Shown: positions 1 to 8,402, numbered from the stretch's first letter. The stretch: 51,030 bases of DNA from CAIKOD01 sp035543455 (GCA_035543455.1 DATKKE010000017.1:1-51030); one strand, 5' to 3'. Notes: generated by a model from the sequence alone, not told the origin. Made by a program: numbers and translations.

Positions 1-122
1 AGACGCTTGATAGATGTCTTAAGGAGGTCAACCTCATCCTGCAGTTTCAGCAGTTTTACTTCGGGATCATCGGCAGAGGCTGTTGATATGATGTGATCAA
101 CCTGCGCCTGGTTCACTGCCAT
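1..122 (-). CDS. N-terminal fragment of a small acidic coiled-coil protein, possibly archaellum accessory FlaC/D/E type
   Basis: Forty codons are readable from an ATG at 122 running off the left edge. The product starts MAVNQAQVDHIISTASADD and continues into a heptad-like stretch rich in Leu, Glu, Asp and Lys, as in a coiled coil. It lies 158 bases downstream of the archaellin gene on the same strand. In Methanomicrobiales archaellum loci the filament gene is commonly followed by accessory fla genes, so a FlaC/D/E-like protein is plausible. That assignment rests on position and coiled-coil character only. No family motif is visible in this fragment. Confidence 0.5.
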   Translation of the reverse strand, partial: MAVNQAQVDHIISTASADDPEVKLLKLQDEVDLLKTSIKR

Positions 123-280
123 GGTACGTAGTATTTTTCCCTATTACTTGTTATTAAATTTATGCACTATGCATGATGTTAACAGATGACATCGAGCATT
201 TCATCAATAATAGATAAGGTGCTCACCAGTTGGAGCATCGGAATATGCAAGAATTGATAATTCCAGAAAAAGGGGTATGA

Positions 281-844
281 TTAGTAGAGTAATGTTGTGT
301 TTGTAATACCTGCCGGAATGGTTCTGTCGACTCCAAGAGCTGCACCATTTTCAGGTTTGAGTTCGAGATTGAATGTATCTCTCGGATTCAATGCATCTGT
401 TGGCTGGATTCTTATTGTAAAGAACTGACCTTCCTGAAGTAAACTACCTTTAACATCCGAGCTGTTTGCTACGATCCACCAAGAGTTTGGTGCCGCACTA
501 GTACTCTGGTTTAGATTGGTTGGTGCTGAAGTAGCTGTACTCCAAGTATAAACGATTTTATCTACATCCACAGGAAGCCCTCCCGCGGCCAGACCGATAT
601 CAAACTGAATCTGTTGGACGTGGGCTGAATCATTAGATATCCCATACACATTCCCCTTGACCACGATATTGGATGCGGCCTGGGTAACACCTGCATGGAC
701 GACCTGCTGGCTTTTCTGTGTGGTGAAGAAACCTGCACCGAGCACGACATACGAGAACACGGCGGCGACGACGACGAATGCAATCAGGACGATTGCTGCC
801 TCGAGACCCGTGAACGCGTCTTCATTTCTTTTTGACATCTTCAT
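281..844 (-). CDS. flaB: Archaellin (archaellum filament subunit)
   Basis: This 187-residue protein is the structural subunit of the archaellum, exported by a type IV pilus-like route. It has a short charged N-terminus (MKMSKRNEDA), then FTGLEAAIVL and about 20 hydrophobic residues, the class III signal peptide and filament-core helix of archaellins. The predicted prepilin-peptidase cut is after Ala10, and Glu15 is the conserved +5 Glu. The rest is a beta-rich, Asn/Thr-rich outer domain containing one NSS and one NTT sequon. The first ATG is chosen because GAGGTG lies six bases upstream. The next gene on this strand may be an archaellum accessory gene. The family assignment is secure. Confidence 0.93.
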   Translation of the reverse strand: MKMSKRNEDAFTGLEAAIVLIAFVVVAAVFSYVVLGAGFFTTQKSQQVVHAGVTQAASNIVVKGNVYGISNDSAHVQQIQFDIGLAAGGLPVDVDKIVYTWSTATSAPTNLNQSTSAAPNSWWIVANSSDVKGSLLQEGQFFTIRIQPTDALNPRDTFNLELKPENGAALGVDRTIPAGITNTTLLY

Positions 845-900
845 TTGCTACACCTCGCAGTGTCTGGATCCCTCCAGCATGCTGCAATGGTGAAATCGCC

Positions 901-911
901 CTATAAATATT
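901..911 (-). promoter_or_regulatory. TATA-like box of the archaellin gene
   Basis: Read on the minus strand the site is AATATTTATAG inside a very AT-rich stretch. Its centre is about 62 bases before the archaellin ATG. That would place transcription start near 880 and leave a leader of roughly 35 bases containing the GAGGTG ribosome-binding site. A second TATA-like stretch lies a few bases further upstream. This is inferred from sequence only. Confidence 0.45.
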
Positions 912-995
912 TAAAGATATTTATGGTTCTATTCGAAAATCCGGTTAAACCGGAATACCGTTGAAATTCTTAGCCGACTTCCATTCTGACGGTAT

Positions 996-2027
996 TTAAA
1001 CTTTTCCCTCATTTTTAATTTCATTCCCCAATGCTCTCAGACCACGCGGATCATTTATCTCTTCAAGGGCCTGGACAGCACGAAGCCTTACGCCGCTGTC
1101 GCTATCATTCAGAGCACCGATCAATTGGTCGATAACGTCATCCCTGGAAAACTTCGCCAACGCACTGACCGCTCTCATTCGCACGCTGGTATCATCATCG
1201 TTTAAAGCCCCTGTTAACGGTTCGATGACCCGATCATCCCCGATTCTGCCCAGCGATTTTGCTGCTTCGCGACGTACAAACCTGTTTTCATCTTTGAGTG
1301 CTTCAATTATTTTCGGTATGGCGTTACGGTCACCGATGATCCGGAGAGCAATAATTGCCCCCATCCGGACGTGCCAGTCATTATCGTTGAGAGCATGTAT
1401 CAGGGGAACGAATGCCTTCTCCTTCATTTCGGCAAGTCCTTCGGCGGCTCCTTCCCTTCCGTAACGGTCTTCATCTTTTAAGGCTTCAATCAAGGGGGAA
1501 ATAGCCTTTCCATCACCAATCCTTCCTAATGATTTAGCTGCTTCCCGCCGGACATACCTGTTTTCATCCTTCAATGCAAGGATCAGCGGATTGACCGCCC
1601 TCGGATCATTTAATTCCCCAAGCGCCCGTACGGCTTCTTCCCTCGCATCCTCATCGGTACTCTGGAGAGCATGGATCACTTCTTCAAAATCCCCTTCAAA
1701 CGTAACCCTTGCCCTTCCTCTCGTCTCGTACATACTTTTAAGGTCAGCTTCTTTGATACCCGATCGTTCGAGAAATTCGAGGAATACCTGGTCCACGAGT
1801 TTGCGGTCCTTGGCATAAAGAGCCACGGCGACGAAGATCATGATATCCAGTCCAGCATTAAAAAGCGACAGAATGGGGTCAAAAGAAATCCCCATGCTAT
1901 AGAGCACAAACGTGAGGATCACGAGGGCTGCGATGATTAATACGGTAATCTGGAGACCTCGTTTTGGATACCATAATGCTACAAGGATAACAGGAATTAT
2001 GTAAAGGTGGGGGATTAAGGAAAACAA
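996..2027 (-). CDS. Membrane-anchored HEAT-repeat protein, start uncertain
   Basis: The product has 343 residues from a TTG at 2027. Residues 1-75 form about three membrane segments. Residues 110-335 are roughly seven HEAT/PBS-lyase-type repeats of about 31 residues with the recurring core RREAAKSLGRIGD. Such repeats make curved scaffolds for protein binding, so the protein is probably a membrane-tethered adaptor; no enzyme motif is seen. The same frame stays open upstream to 2201 and encodes another hydrophobic segment (KLAVIAAFALFGLFVTLF). No ATG, GTG or TTG occurs between that point and 2027. The true N-terminus may therefore be longer, using a non-standard start or lost through a frameshift. 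No operon partner is evident. Confidence 0.75.
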   Translation of the reverse strand: MFSLIPHLYIIPVILVALWYPKRGLQITVLIIAALVILTFVLYSMGISFDPILSLFNAGLDIMIFVAVALYAKDRKLVDQVFLEFLERSGIKEADLKSMYETRGRARVTFEGDFEEVIHALQSTDEDAREEAVRALGELNDPRAVNPLILALKDENRYVRREAAKSLGRIGDGKAISPLIEALKDEDRYGREGAAEGLAEMKEKAFVPLIHALNDNDWHVRMGAIIALRIIGDRNAIPKIIEALKDENRFVRREAAKSLGRIGDDRVIEPLTGALNDDDTSVRMRAVSALAKFSRDDVIDQLIGALNDSDSGVRLRAVQALEEINDPRGLRALGNEIKNEGKV

Positions 2028-2348
2028 CTGATAACTGAAAAACTGGTCATGAAATTCAATTGTAAAAAGGGTAACAAACAGGCCAAAAAGAGCAAAAGCT
2101 GCTATTACCGCAAGTTTAAGGGTTTCGCCCTTTTCGAGATCATAGATTTTATCCTGGAGTGACGACCCTGAGGATAAGCGTTTCCTGATTTCCGTAGTGT
2201 ATCACTATAGTTCCTTTGTACATTAAATACGATTGGTTAGGCATTTCGGTGCCTGTAGAAGAGCTGCCGGCACATGATTTGACGGACATGCCTCCGGAAG
2301 CTTACCTGTTACGAATAAACGCGGATGTAAAAGGATATATTTGTTATA

Positions 2349-3326
2349 TTATATCCCGAATACTGCCTGGGTTGCTTCCTGTTCGATCTGCACGCAATTC
2401 TGTTCTGCTGTGCGTAAATGTTCCGGAAGTTCCCAGCGGTACCAGTCCTGCATCCGCATCATTACAAGCCACCTGTTCGTAATGTCGACACCAAGCGCAT
2501 ACATATCGGCATAAAAGTCTAATGACAGTTCTTTCGAGAAATCGATACTAACTGCCATTCTGACGATATTTGACATGGCATCCCCCACAAGTTTTGTATG
2601 ATACCAGTATGACTGGCTCCAGCGGTGTGACATCATCTCTTTTACATCGAGATTTCGGAATTTCTGCAGTTCGGGTATATTGATCAGCGGATTGAGTTTT
2701 ATTTCAGCGGTGATATCGGCAAGAAACATATCCCGGGCATAATACATGGCATTGTGCATTACAAAATAACGCCGGGGAAGCATATCCTTGAAAGCAACAA
2801 GTTCATGCATATCCCTCATACTCTCCTTGATGAGGAAGTATGCCTGGGCATTATGAAGAACGGGACATTCTTTTGTAAGGTAAAGATTGCCAAGAATTGC
2901 CCAGGGGAGATCGATGAGCGATTCATGGAACAGCATAAAGAGATAGTACATCAGTTTTTTTTTCTGCCCGATATCGAGCACCCGCGTTTTATCGTCTTTT
3001 AAGGTGTCGAGATAGATCTGGTACATTCCCTTTGCAGCAGAGTGGGAATCGTAAGAAAGAGTCCGATAATTTTTCAATTTGTGAGAGGCACCCCGCATAA
3101 GCAGTTTTACACAATTCTGGGCGATTATATAGTCCTTTAGGAGGCCGAGCTGGGAATTCGAATAGACGATTACATTTTTATTCACATCAAATGAATAGGT
3201 GTCGATGAGAAGACCATATTGCGGTGCTTCGGCCTCCCGGTGTATGACGATCTCAATGTTGAGGAGTTCTTCAGCATGACTGATAAGATCCTGGACCGCC
3301 GGCGATGTGGTGTAAGTACTGCTCAT
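2349..3326 (-). CDS. Conserved-looking protein of unknown function (about 326 aa)
   Basis: I do not recognise this soluble, largely helical protein. It is rich in Tyr, Met, His and aromatic residues in its C-terminal half (for example RRYFVMHNAMYYARDMF). It has no membrane segment, signal peptide, cysteine cluster or nucleotide-binding loop. The ATG at 3326 is chosen because GGAGG lies nine bases upstream. The frame continues to a TTG at 3428 that would add 34 residues but has no ribosome-binding site. The gene stands alone, followed by AT-rich noncoding DNA on its 5' side. Length, normal codon use and a good ribosome-binding site support a real gene. Confidence 0.75.
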   Translation of the reverse strand: MSSTYTTSPAVQDLISHAEELLNIEIVIHREAEAPQYGLLIDTYSFDVNKNVIVYSNSQLGLLKDYIIAQNCVKLLMRGASHKLKNYRTLSYDSHSAAKGMYQIYLDTLKDDKTRVLDIGQKKKLMYYLFMLFHESLIDLPWAILGNLYLTKECPVLHNAQAYFLIKESMRDMHELVAFKDMLPRRYFVMHNAMYYARDMFLADITAEIKLNPLINIPELQKFRNLDVKEMMSHRWSQSYWYHTKLVGDAMSNIVRMAVSIDFSKELSLDFYADMYALGVDITNRWLVMMRMQDWYRWELPEHLRTAEQNCVQIEQEATQAVFGI

Positions 3327-3533
3327 ATCCTGCGCCCTCCATGAGGAGACACGATCCTGGAAGCGTTTCCATAGTGGGAGATCGTTCTGACTCTCCTGAT
3401 TATTAAATTGTATAACAGATTGGTACAAATAGATTTTCTAAAAAAAATATCGTAACTTATTCTTTTTATTTTTTTTTTTTTTGGTATAGTGTTAATTTAG
3501 CCACCAGTTTTTTTCAAATCCTAAACGAGTCCC

Positions 3534-3549
3534 ATCGTATTGATACGAT
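3534..3549. repeat. Perfect palindrome, operator-like
   Basis: ATCGTAT and ATACGAT are exact inverted repeats of seven bases separated by TG. The short centre suits a dimeric helix-turn-helix regulator better than an RNA hairpin. The site is 40 bases from a second palindrome. No regulator gene is adjacent, so its user is unknown. Confidence 0.5.
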
Positions 3550-3588
3550 AACCCCCTGCCTTCAGATTATCAAAATACTAAATTCCTC

Positions 3589-3608
3589 AATTAATGTCGT
3601 CATTAATT
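3589..3608. repeat. Perfect inverted repeat with four-base centre
   Basis: AATTAATG and CATTAATT flank TCGT. The eight-base arms match perfectly. Together with the palindrome at 3534-3549 this looks like a cluster of protein-binding sites in noncoding DNA, although AT-rich inverted repeats also arise by chance. Confidence 0.4.
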
Positions 3609-3618
3609 CGTTCTGAAT

Positions 3619-3646
3619 CGCCGCCGGGGCACCCTCGGGGGCGGCG
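3619..3646. repeat. GC-rich hairpin
   Basis: CGCCGCC at 3619-3625 pairs with GGCGGCG at 3640-3646, with a G/C-rich loop that can fold further. It stands out sharply from the AT-rich flanks. It could be a transcript-end structure or a mobile repeat remnant. Similar isolated GC-rich hairpins occur in other intergenic stretches of the window. Confidence 0.5.
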
Positions 3647-3795
3647 GAGACAATCGTAATATGAGATAAGACAAGACACCCCTGCACTTTTTTCGTTTAA
3701 AGGCCGGTGACAAAATTTTCTTCATTTCTTTATCGTAATTTTTAGGGAAAATTAGTGGCAACACTGATACTATACCTTTTTTTAAGATATTACAG

Positions 3796-3831
3796 TTTTC
3801 AAAAAGGATACTTTTTTCAAAAAGGATACTT
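3796..3831. repeat. Exact 18-base tandem duplication
   Basis: The unit TTTTCAAAAAGGATACTT occurs twice in direct succession (3796-3813 and 3814-3831) with no mismatch. It lies in noncoding DNA. It is consistent with a recent slippage or replication duplication. Confidence 0.85.
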
Positions 3832-3998
3832 AGGATCGTGTTTTTTGCCATTGGTGACAGAGATTCCCAGGAAATACCAGCTGGTTACGACCCAATTGTC
3901 AAAACATCATAATAATGTTATTATTTTTACATTTTCACCAGAACACAAGTCGTCCCGATAAATGAAACTATTAATAGGGTATTGATCTCTCTAAGCCT

Positions 3999-4250
3999 AT
4001 GGATGTTCTGAACGTGAGAACATGGATTTTTTTCTATCTTATATGCTTTGTAGCATTGCTCTGGGCGGTATTTCTTCTGGCCCAGGGAGTAATGCTCTGG
4101 ATAGGCCTCACCCTTATTATTATTGTCGTCGGATTCAATTTCATCCTGATCGCGAATGAACTTAGAGGTCATAAAAATCGTGAAAAAATGATGAAATCAA
4201 TTTCTGAAGAATTTTCCAGTCAGAATCAGGGGAATAACAAGGTCGGGTAG
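3999..4250 (+). CDS. Small two-helix membrane protein of unknown function
   Basis: The 83-residue product has two hydrophobic segments (about residues 9-29 and 33-52), then a charged, probably cytoplasmic tail rich in Lys, Glu and Gln. Its stop is one base before the next gene's ATG, so the pair is almost certainly co-transcribed and may act together. No ribosome-binding site is clear before the ATG. I do not recognise a family. Confidence 0.6.
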   Translation: MDVLNVRTWIFFYLICFVALLWAVFLLAQGVMLWIGLTLIIIVVGFNFILIANELRGHKNREKMMKSISEEFSSQNQGNNKVG

Positions 4251-4251
4251 C

Positions 4252-4842
4252 ATGGATTTATACAAGAAAAATCCTTCCGGGAGGGTCCTTAATGACGAAT
4301 TTCAAAAACGTGCATCTGATTTGCAGCTTATGGTCAGCCATATGAAAGGCCGTGCCGATCTGATAAAAAAGATCGGCAGCGAACCGGTCATTCCCGAACA
4401 GACACGAGATATGGCGATAAAGGCGATATCTTGTGAATTAAAAGAAAATTTATTGTTTTTTTTCCAATTTTTGATAAATTTTATCAATCTCGGTATGCAG
4501 GGTCTGCATCATGTGGATTTTGAAGTTGGATTTACATTCTTCGGGAACGGGATTGTCCAGACAGATTGCTGCATCCTTCATGTCGACGGTAAACAATTGG
4601 AGATCCCCCTGGAGATCGGTACCCGGTACATTCTGGCCATGTTTGGATCTTCCGATCAGCAGAACCCCGATTTTATAGAGGCGTATTACAAGATGGAAGA
4701 GGCCTATTATGACAGGGCACTCGGGGAAGTATCAGGACGATGTAATCTCCGGGTTTTAGAGGAATTATTCCCGAAGCGATGTATTCATGTTACAATGAAA
4801 TTGCCAGCCCAGGTTATTATCAAAAATCAAATTAGTCTGTAA
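4252..4842 (+). CDS. Unknown protein, partner of the preceding small membrane protein
   Basis: This 196-residue protein has a charged helical N-terminus (1-75) and a short hydrophobic patch near residues 66-82 (FFFQFLINFINLGMQG), followed by a mixed alpha/beta domain. Five cysteines are scattered with no metal-binding spacing. It begins one base after the stop at 4250, implying translational coupling. I do not recognise the family and assign no function. Confidence 0.6.
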   Translation: MDLYKKNPSGRVLNDEFQKRASDLQLMVSHMKGRADLIKKIGSEPVIPEQTRDMAIKAISCELKENLLFFFQFLINFINLGMQGLHHVDFEVGFTFFGNGIVQTDCCILHVDGKQLEIPLEIGTRYILAMFGSSDQQNPDFIEAYYKMEEAYYDRALGEVSGRCNLRVLEELFPKRCIHVTMKLPAQVIIKNQISL

Positions 4843-5085
4843 GGGATCTGGTGAATGATTAGCCTGCCAGACATAAGACAGGATGATTCCGGTGAAGGAA
4901 TCTCCCAAAAAAACCAGGCCTGCCACGACCGGGTCGCTACAGCAGCGGGCGGTGCCCCGGGTGGCATCGGATTTTCCGAACCGTTTTGAAATCAAGACGA
5001 TTCATGGAGGATTTTACCTTGTGAAAGGGAGGATTTCGAAGGCGGGGATTCATCAAAGCTTGAAGTATAAAAAATTGAATTATAA

Positions 5086-5877
5086 TCAGACTTTTATAAA
5101 AATTTTCTGTAGCGGCCGGTACGTCTTGAAGAAATGCTCGACATCCCGCGGAAGATATTCGGACATACCCATGATATAAAAACCTCCCGGTATTAGTCCT
5201 TCGTGAAATACACGCGCCAATTCCAGTTTTTGGTTTTCATTGAAATAAATCGTCACGTTTCTGCACGATATCATATCAAGCATACGCATAACAGGCACTC
5301 CTTTCATAAGATCATGGTACTGAAATTGAACTTTTTCCTTGATTTGCGGTTTTATTTCAAATTTCCCATCAGGACGTGCGATAAAATATCTTCTGATCTG
5401 GTTCTCATTCATATTTACGAGTGCCCCTTTCTCATAGACACCTTCCTTTGCTCTTTTCAGTATTTCAAGATCGATATCAGTCGCATAAATCTTACCGTCA
5501 ATTGATTTATTTATCAATCCGAGTTCATAGAGAATAATTGCGTAGGTATAGGGTTCTTCGCCGGAAGAACAACCGGCACTCCATATCCTTATTTTTTGTT
5601 TCTTTTTAAGAATTTCAGGGAAGACATCCCGTTTTATAGTTTCAAAGATCTCCGGGTCCCGGAAAAATTTGGTGACATTGATTGTCAGTGCATTTCGTAG
5701 TTTTTCCTGTTCTTCATTGTTGGTAAGAATAAACCGTTTGTAAATACTATAGCTCTGGATATTGAGGACATTCATCCGGGAAGCCAGTCTCCTCTTGATA
5801 TAATCCTCCTTATAATTCGAACACTTTATATGGAGGAGATGTTCGATCGTATCTGTTAATGCACGAAATTCATCCAA
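5086..5877 (-). CDS. cheR: CheR chemotaxis protein methyltransferase
   Basis: CheR methylates receptor glutamates using S-adenosylmethionine. From the TTG at 5877 the product is 263 residues, the usual family length. It shows an N-terminal helical domain (LHIKCSNYKEDYIKRRLASRM), TKFFRDPEIF, the SAM-site WSAGCSSGEEPYTYA, and SCRNVTIYF near the C-terminus. The frame can be read from a TTG at 6036, adding 53 residues that do not resemble CheR. The start at 5877 has GAAGGT about nine bases upstream and matches where the family begins. It is the third gene of a parA-like / PAS-CheW / cheR run. A cytosolic receptor gene lies nearby on the other strand. Confidence 0.9.
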   Translation of the reverse strand: MDEFRALTDTIEHLLHIKCSNYKEDYIKRRLASRMNVLNIQSYSIYKRFILTNNEEQEKLRNALTINVTKFFRDPEIFETIKRDVFPEILKKKQKIRIWSAGCSSGEEPYTYAIILYELGLINKSIDGKIYATDIDLEILKRAKEGVYEKGALVNMNENQIRRYFIARPDGKFEIKPQIKEKVQFQYHDLMKGVPVMRMLDMISCRNVTIYFNENQKLELARVFHEGLIPGGFYIMGMSEYLPRDVEHFFKTYRPLQKIFIKV

Positions 5878-6207
5878 TTTCAGAATACCTTCCCAAATAT
5901 TCGATCCGGTAGTTCCTGATAGTATCTCTGCGTAAAGACATCGGACACTGCTGGCTGACCGACAACTATTCCTATCCTTATCAAGTTTTATCGCCCCTGT
6001 TAAAAGACACGCAATATTCTTCCTGGCAGTTGACAATTCATGAAATGACTATAATAGGTCAATAATTATTGGAGTGCCCCCATAATATAATATTTCATCG
6101 AATTACCAGATCCAGTCAGAAACCGTTATTCGCATGATCAGAAAATTATCTGGCGAAAACAGATGTAAAAAAATATCGGAACAATTTTCGCATTAAAAAA
6201 TGGTGAT
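5878..6207. other. Gap between PAS-cheW and cheR
   Basis: The 330 bases between the two chemotaxis genes contain only an unconvincing upstream extension of the cheR frame. I see no second gene, no strong hairpin and no clear promoter. The gap leaves open whether cheR is in the same transcript. Confidence 0.4.
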
Positions 6208-7545
6208 CTACCGGGTGGAGTTTTTTAACTGGGTGAGCCCTTCGAGCACTTTGAGCATATCAATCCAGATCACGAGTTCTTTCTCGGTATCTCTATCTCC
6301 TTTTCGTTCCGCTCCTTTTCCTCCAATTTTAATTATGCCCTTGATATTATTACTGGACTGGGAAGACAGATTTTCTCCGATCTGCTCGACATCAGTCTCC
6401 TGGATCTGGATGACGCTCTGTACATCGTCTACGATCACCCCCAAATTCTGTCCACCTGTGGCTTCAGCGGAAAGAACGATTATTTTATTCCCAATTTCCG
6501 ATTCTTTTCTTGATAAACCAAGAACGGTATGAATATCTATGATATTGGTTATTTCACCTCTCAGGTTCATTATGCCTTTTAAATAAGCAGGTGAACACGG
6601 AATTTGGGTTATTGGCATCATCTCAACTATTTCCCGGGCGAGATTGATATCGAGTGCATATTTTTCTCCGCCGAGACTGAATTCTACGACGTCAAAAGTC
6701 CTGATCTTTTCAATTTTCTTTACTTCCTTTTTCTGTTTCAACTCTTGATTCTCCGTTTGTAAGGGTTTTTCCCGGGCAGTATCTATGTGAGTGTTTGGAC
6801 CCACATGCGGCGGCATTACCGGATCAGGCGAGGAGGTTTCCTGACTCCTACGCCATTCCTGCAACTGGTTATTCAGTCCTTCAATCGTTCTCCTCAATTG
6901 CTCCTCTTCCTGCTTTTCCTGCGTTTTATCAAAGAAGAGGCTTGTTATCCCTGAGATTGTCCCGGAATCGGAAATTAGAGGAATATTATACTGCTCAAAA
7001 ATATGGACGCCCGAGGGGAGATCCACCATCATTTCGGAAACGCTGTGTCTTCTGAATTTCATCGCATCTATTGGGCCTCCTCCTGTCTGAGAGATAATAC
7101 TTAAATCGTTCAATGCCATTCCCGGTAATGTCTCCATGGGAATCCCACTGACCCGGCTGAATGCTTCGTTGGCTTCCCTGATTGACAACTCGTTATCCAG
7201 GACAAGAACCGGGATCGGGTTCTTCTCGAGGATGCTTTCCCGGATTTTTGACAGGCGTGATAATTGTTCCTTCTCTTCTTCCCTTCTCTGGTTCAGCTCG
7301 TTCACCGCTTTTACGAGTGGTTTCCAGGGGTCAACGACAGTTCCTTCATCGATCCTGCCGGAATAATCCCCATGAATCCCTGAAGAAATCAATCCCTCAA
7401 CCTGCCTGATCACCAGGTCTTCCTGCGCGATTGACTGGCTGACGAGTGCAGGTTTACAGGGCCCCCCGACGAGAAGAACCTTTCTTCCGGGTTTTTCATT
7501 CATGATGTTTTCAGTTTTACATTCTCCTTGTTCCAAATCGACCAT
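6208..7545 (-). CDS. PAS-CheW fusion, chemosensory scaffold
   Basis: The 445-residue product joins a PAS sensor region (about 105-210, with VLVLDNELSIREANEAFSRVSGIP) to a C-terminal CheW domain (about 285-425, with PAYLKGIMNLRGEITNIIDI and LGVIVDDV). A coiled coil and a Pro/Thr-rich linker lie between. CheW links receptors to the CheA kinase, so this is probably a signal-modulated coupling protein. There is no histidine-kinase core. The ATG at 7545 is chosen because GGGAGG lies eight bases upstream; a GTG at 7572 would overlap the previous gene. It starts 17 bases after the parA-like stop, so the two are very likely one operon. Confidence 0.88.
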   Translation of the reverse strand: MVDLEQGECKTENIMNEKPGRKVLLVGGPCKPALVSQSIAQEDLVIRQVEGLISSGIHGDYSGRIDEGTVVDPWKPLVKAVNELNQRREEEKEQLSRLSKIRESILEKNPIPVLVLDNELSIREANEAFSRVSGIPMETLPGMALNDLSIISQTGGGPIDAMKFRRHSVSEMMVDLPSGVHIFEQYNIPLISDSGTISGITSLFFDKTQEKQEEEQLRRTIEGLNNQLQEWRRSQETSSPDPVMPPHVGPNTHIDTAREKPLQTENQELKQKKEVKKIEKIRTFDVVEFSLGGEKYALDINLAREIVEMMPITQIPCSPAYLKGIMNLRGEITNIIDIHTVLGLSRKESEIGNKIIVLSAEATGGQNLGVIVDDVQSVIQIQETDVEQIGENLSSQSSNNIKGIIKIGGKGAERKGDRDTEKELVIWIDMLKVLEGLTQLKNSTR

Positions 7546-7562
7546 TATCCTGTCCTCCCGAA

Positions 7563-8402
7563 TTATTTCCACTTCTCAATTACTCCGGCTATCTGGGCGT
7601 AGGCTACCCCTGCTTCACAGTCCGGTGCAAAATGAGAGATTGGAATCCCCTGTTGCTGGGCTTCATATATCTCCCTTCCATAGGGAACAGTGTAAACAAG
7701 GCTGAAATACTTCCTGACCTCTTCTTCAAATTTTGCTATCCGTTCTTCATCGTCATGATCGGTTTTCTTACGCTGACCTGATAATTTGTTAAAAAAGGCC
7801 CATATCCCTGAATTTCGCTTTTCGTCTATCCTTCTATCCCACCGGGTCAGGATTGCCAGGTCCGGAACGATACTGTCGCCCATCACCTCCCTGATGTCCG
7901 AAAAAATTGTCATCAGAGTCTGGAGGCCGTTCAGGGCAAAAATTCCCCGATCGAACGTAATAACCCTGCGATCGGAGGCAACAAGGCCATTTACCACGAA
8001 CTGGCCCATGCTGGGAGGCGTATCGATCATAATAAAATCATAACGCTTTTTTATCGGTCTGAGCAGCTCTCTGAGAACCATAGCCCGGTCATCCAGATTA
8101 TAAAGAAATGGTTCTGCTCCGACAAGCTCAAGACTTGATGGTGCGAGATCGATGCCGGATCCCGTCTTGATAATTATTTCTTCCAAATCGACTTTCGGAT
8201 AGCCAGGGATACAGCTCATAAAGATATCGTACATATTGCTTTTTCGGGAATTTGGGTCAATTCCTAGTCCTGCTGTCGCATTCGCCTGCGGATCGATATC
8301 GACCACCAGCACATTATATCCCAATTTCACCAGAAAACCCGAAATATTCAGGCATGAGGTAGTCTTTCCCGTGCCGCCTTTGTGGTGCGCGAATGTAATT
8401 AT
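7563..8402 (-). CDS. ParA/MinD-type ATPase beside chemotaxis genes, non-AUG start
   Basis: This is a ParA-family ATPase of about 279 residues. It has the deviant Walker A loop HKGGTGKTT, VLVVDIDPQANATAGLGID (Walker A' and neighbours), and MIDTPPSMG (Walker B region). Such ATPases position plasmids, chromosomes or protein clusters. No ATG, GTG or TTG lies between the upstream in-frame stop (8427-8429) and the Walker A loop. The first standard start, a GTG at 8330, would delete the ATP site. The best candidate is ATA at 8402, eight bases after GGAG, giving a typical ITFAHHKGGTG N-terminus. It is followed 17 bases later by PAS-cheW, so a role in placing a chemosensory array is plausible. Confidence 0.85.
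   Translation of the reverse strand: MITFAHHKGGTGKTTSCLNISGFLVKLGYNVLVVDIDPQANATAGLGIDPNSRKSNMYDIFMSCIPGYPKVDLEEIIIKTGSGIDLAPSSLELVGAEPFLYNLDDRAMVLRELLRPIKKRYDFIMIDTPPSMGQFVVNGLVASDRRVITFDRGIFALNGLQTLMTIFSDIREVMGDSIVPDLAILTRWDRRIDEKRNSGIWAFFNKLSGQRKKTDHDDEERIAKFEEEVRKYFSLVYTVPYGREIYEAQQQGIPISHFAPDCEAGVAYAQIAGVIEKWK

Larger units (their letters stand above)
3429..3998. other. AT-rich intergenic region with palindromes, hairpin and tandem repeat
   Basis: This 570-base stretch has long T runs (3456-3482) and no convincing gene. It does hold four ordered structures listed separately: two perfect palindromes, a GC-rich hairpin and an 18-base exact tandem duplication. Open frames inside it are low-complexity and lack ribosome-binding sites. 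It may carry the control region for the two genes starting at 3999, or be eroded accessory DNA. Confidence 0.6.

Noticed and set aside
3603..3961. Two overlapping frames on opposite strands (3603-3851 minus, 3755-3961 plus)
   Set aside because: Low-complexity AT-rich sequence containing a tandem repeat and hairpin. No ribosome-binding sites and no family resemblance.
4883..5179. Plus-strand frame of 98 codons after the 4252-4842 gene
   Set aside because: Its second half lies antisense to the conserved cheR C-terminus and the first half has no gene-like features.
7563..8402. Plasmid partition locus or integrated plasmid
   Set aside because: No ParB-like gene, iterons, replication gene or att-like repeats. 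The operon partner is a PAS-CheW gene.
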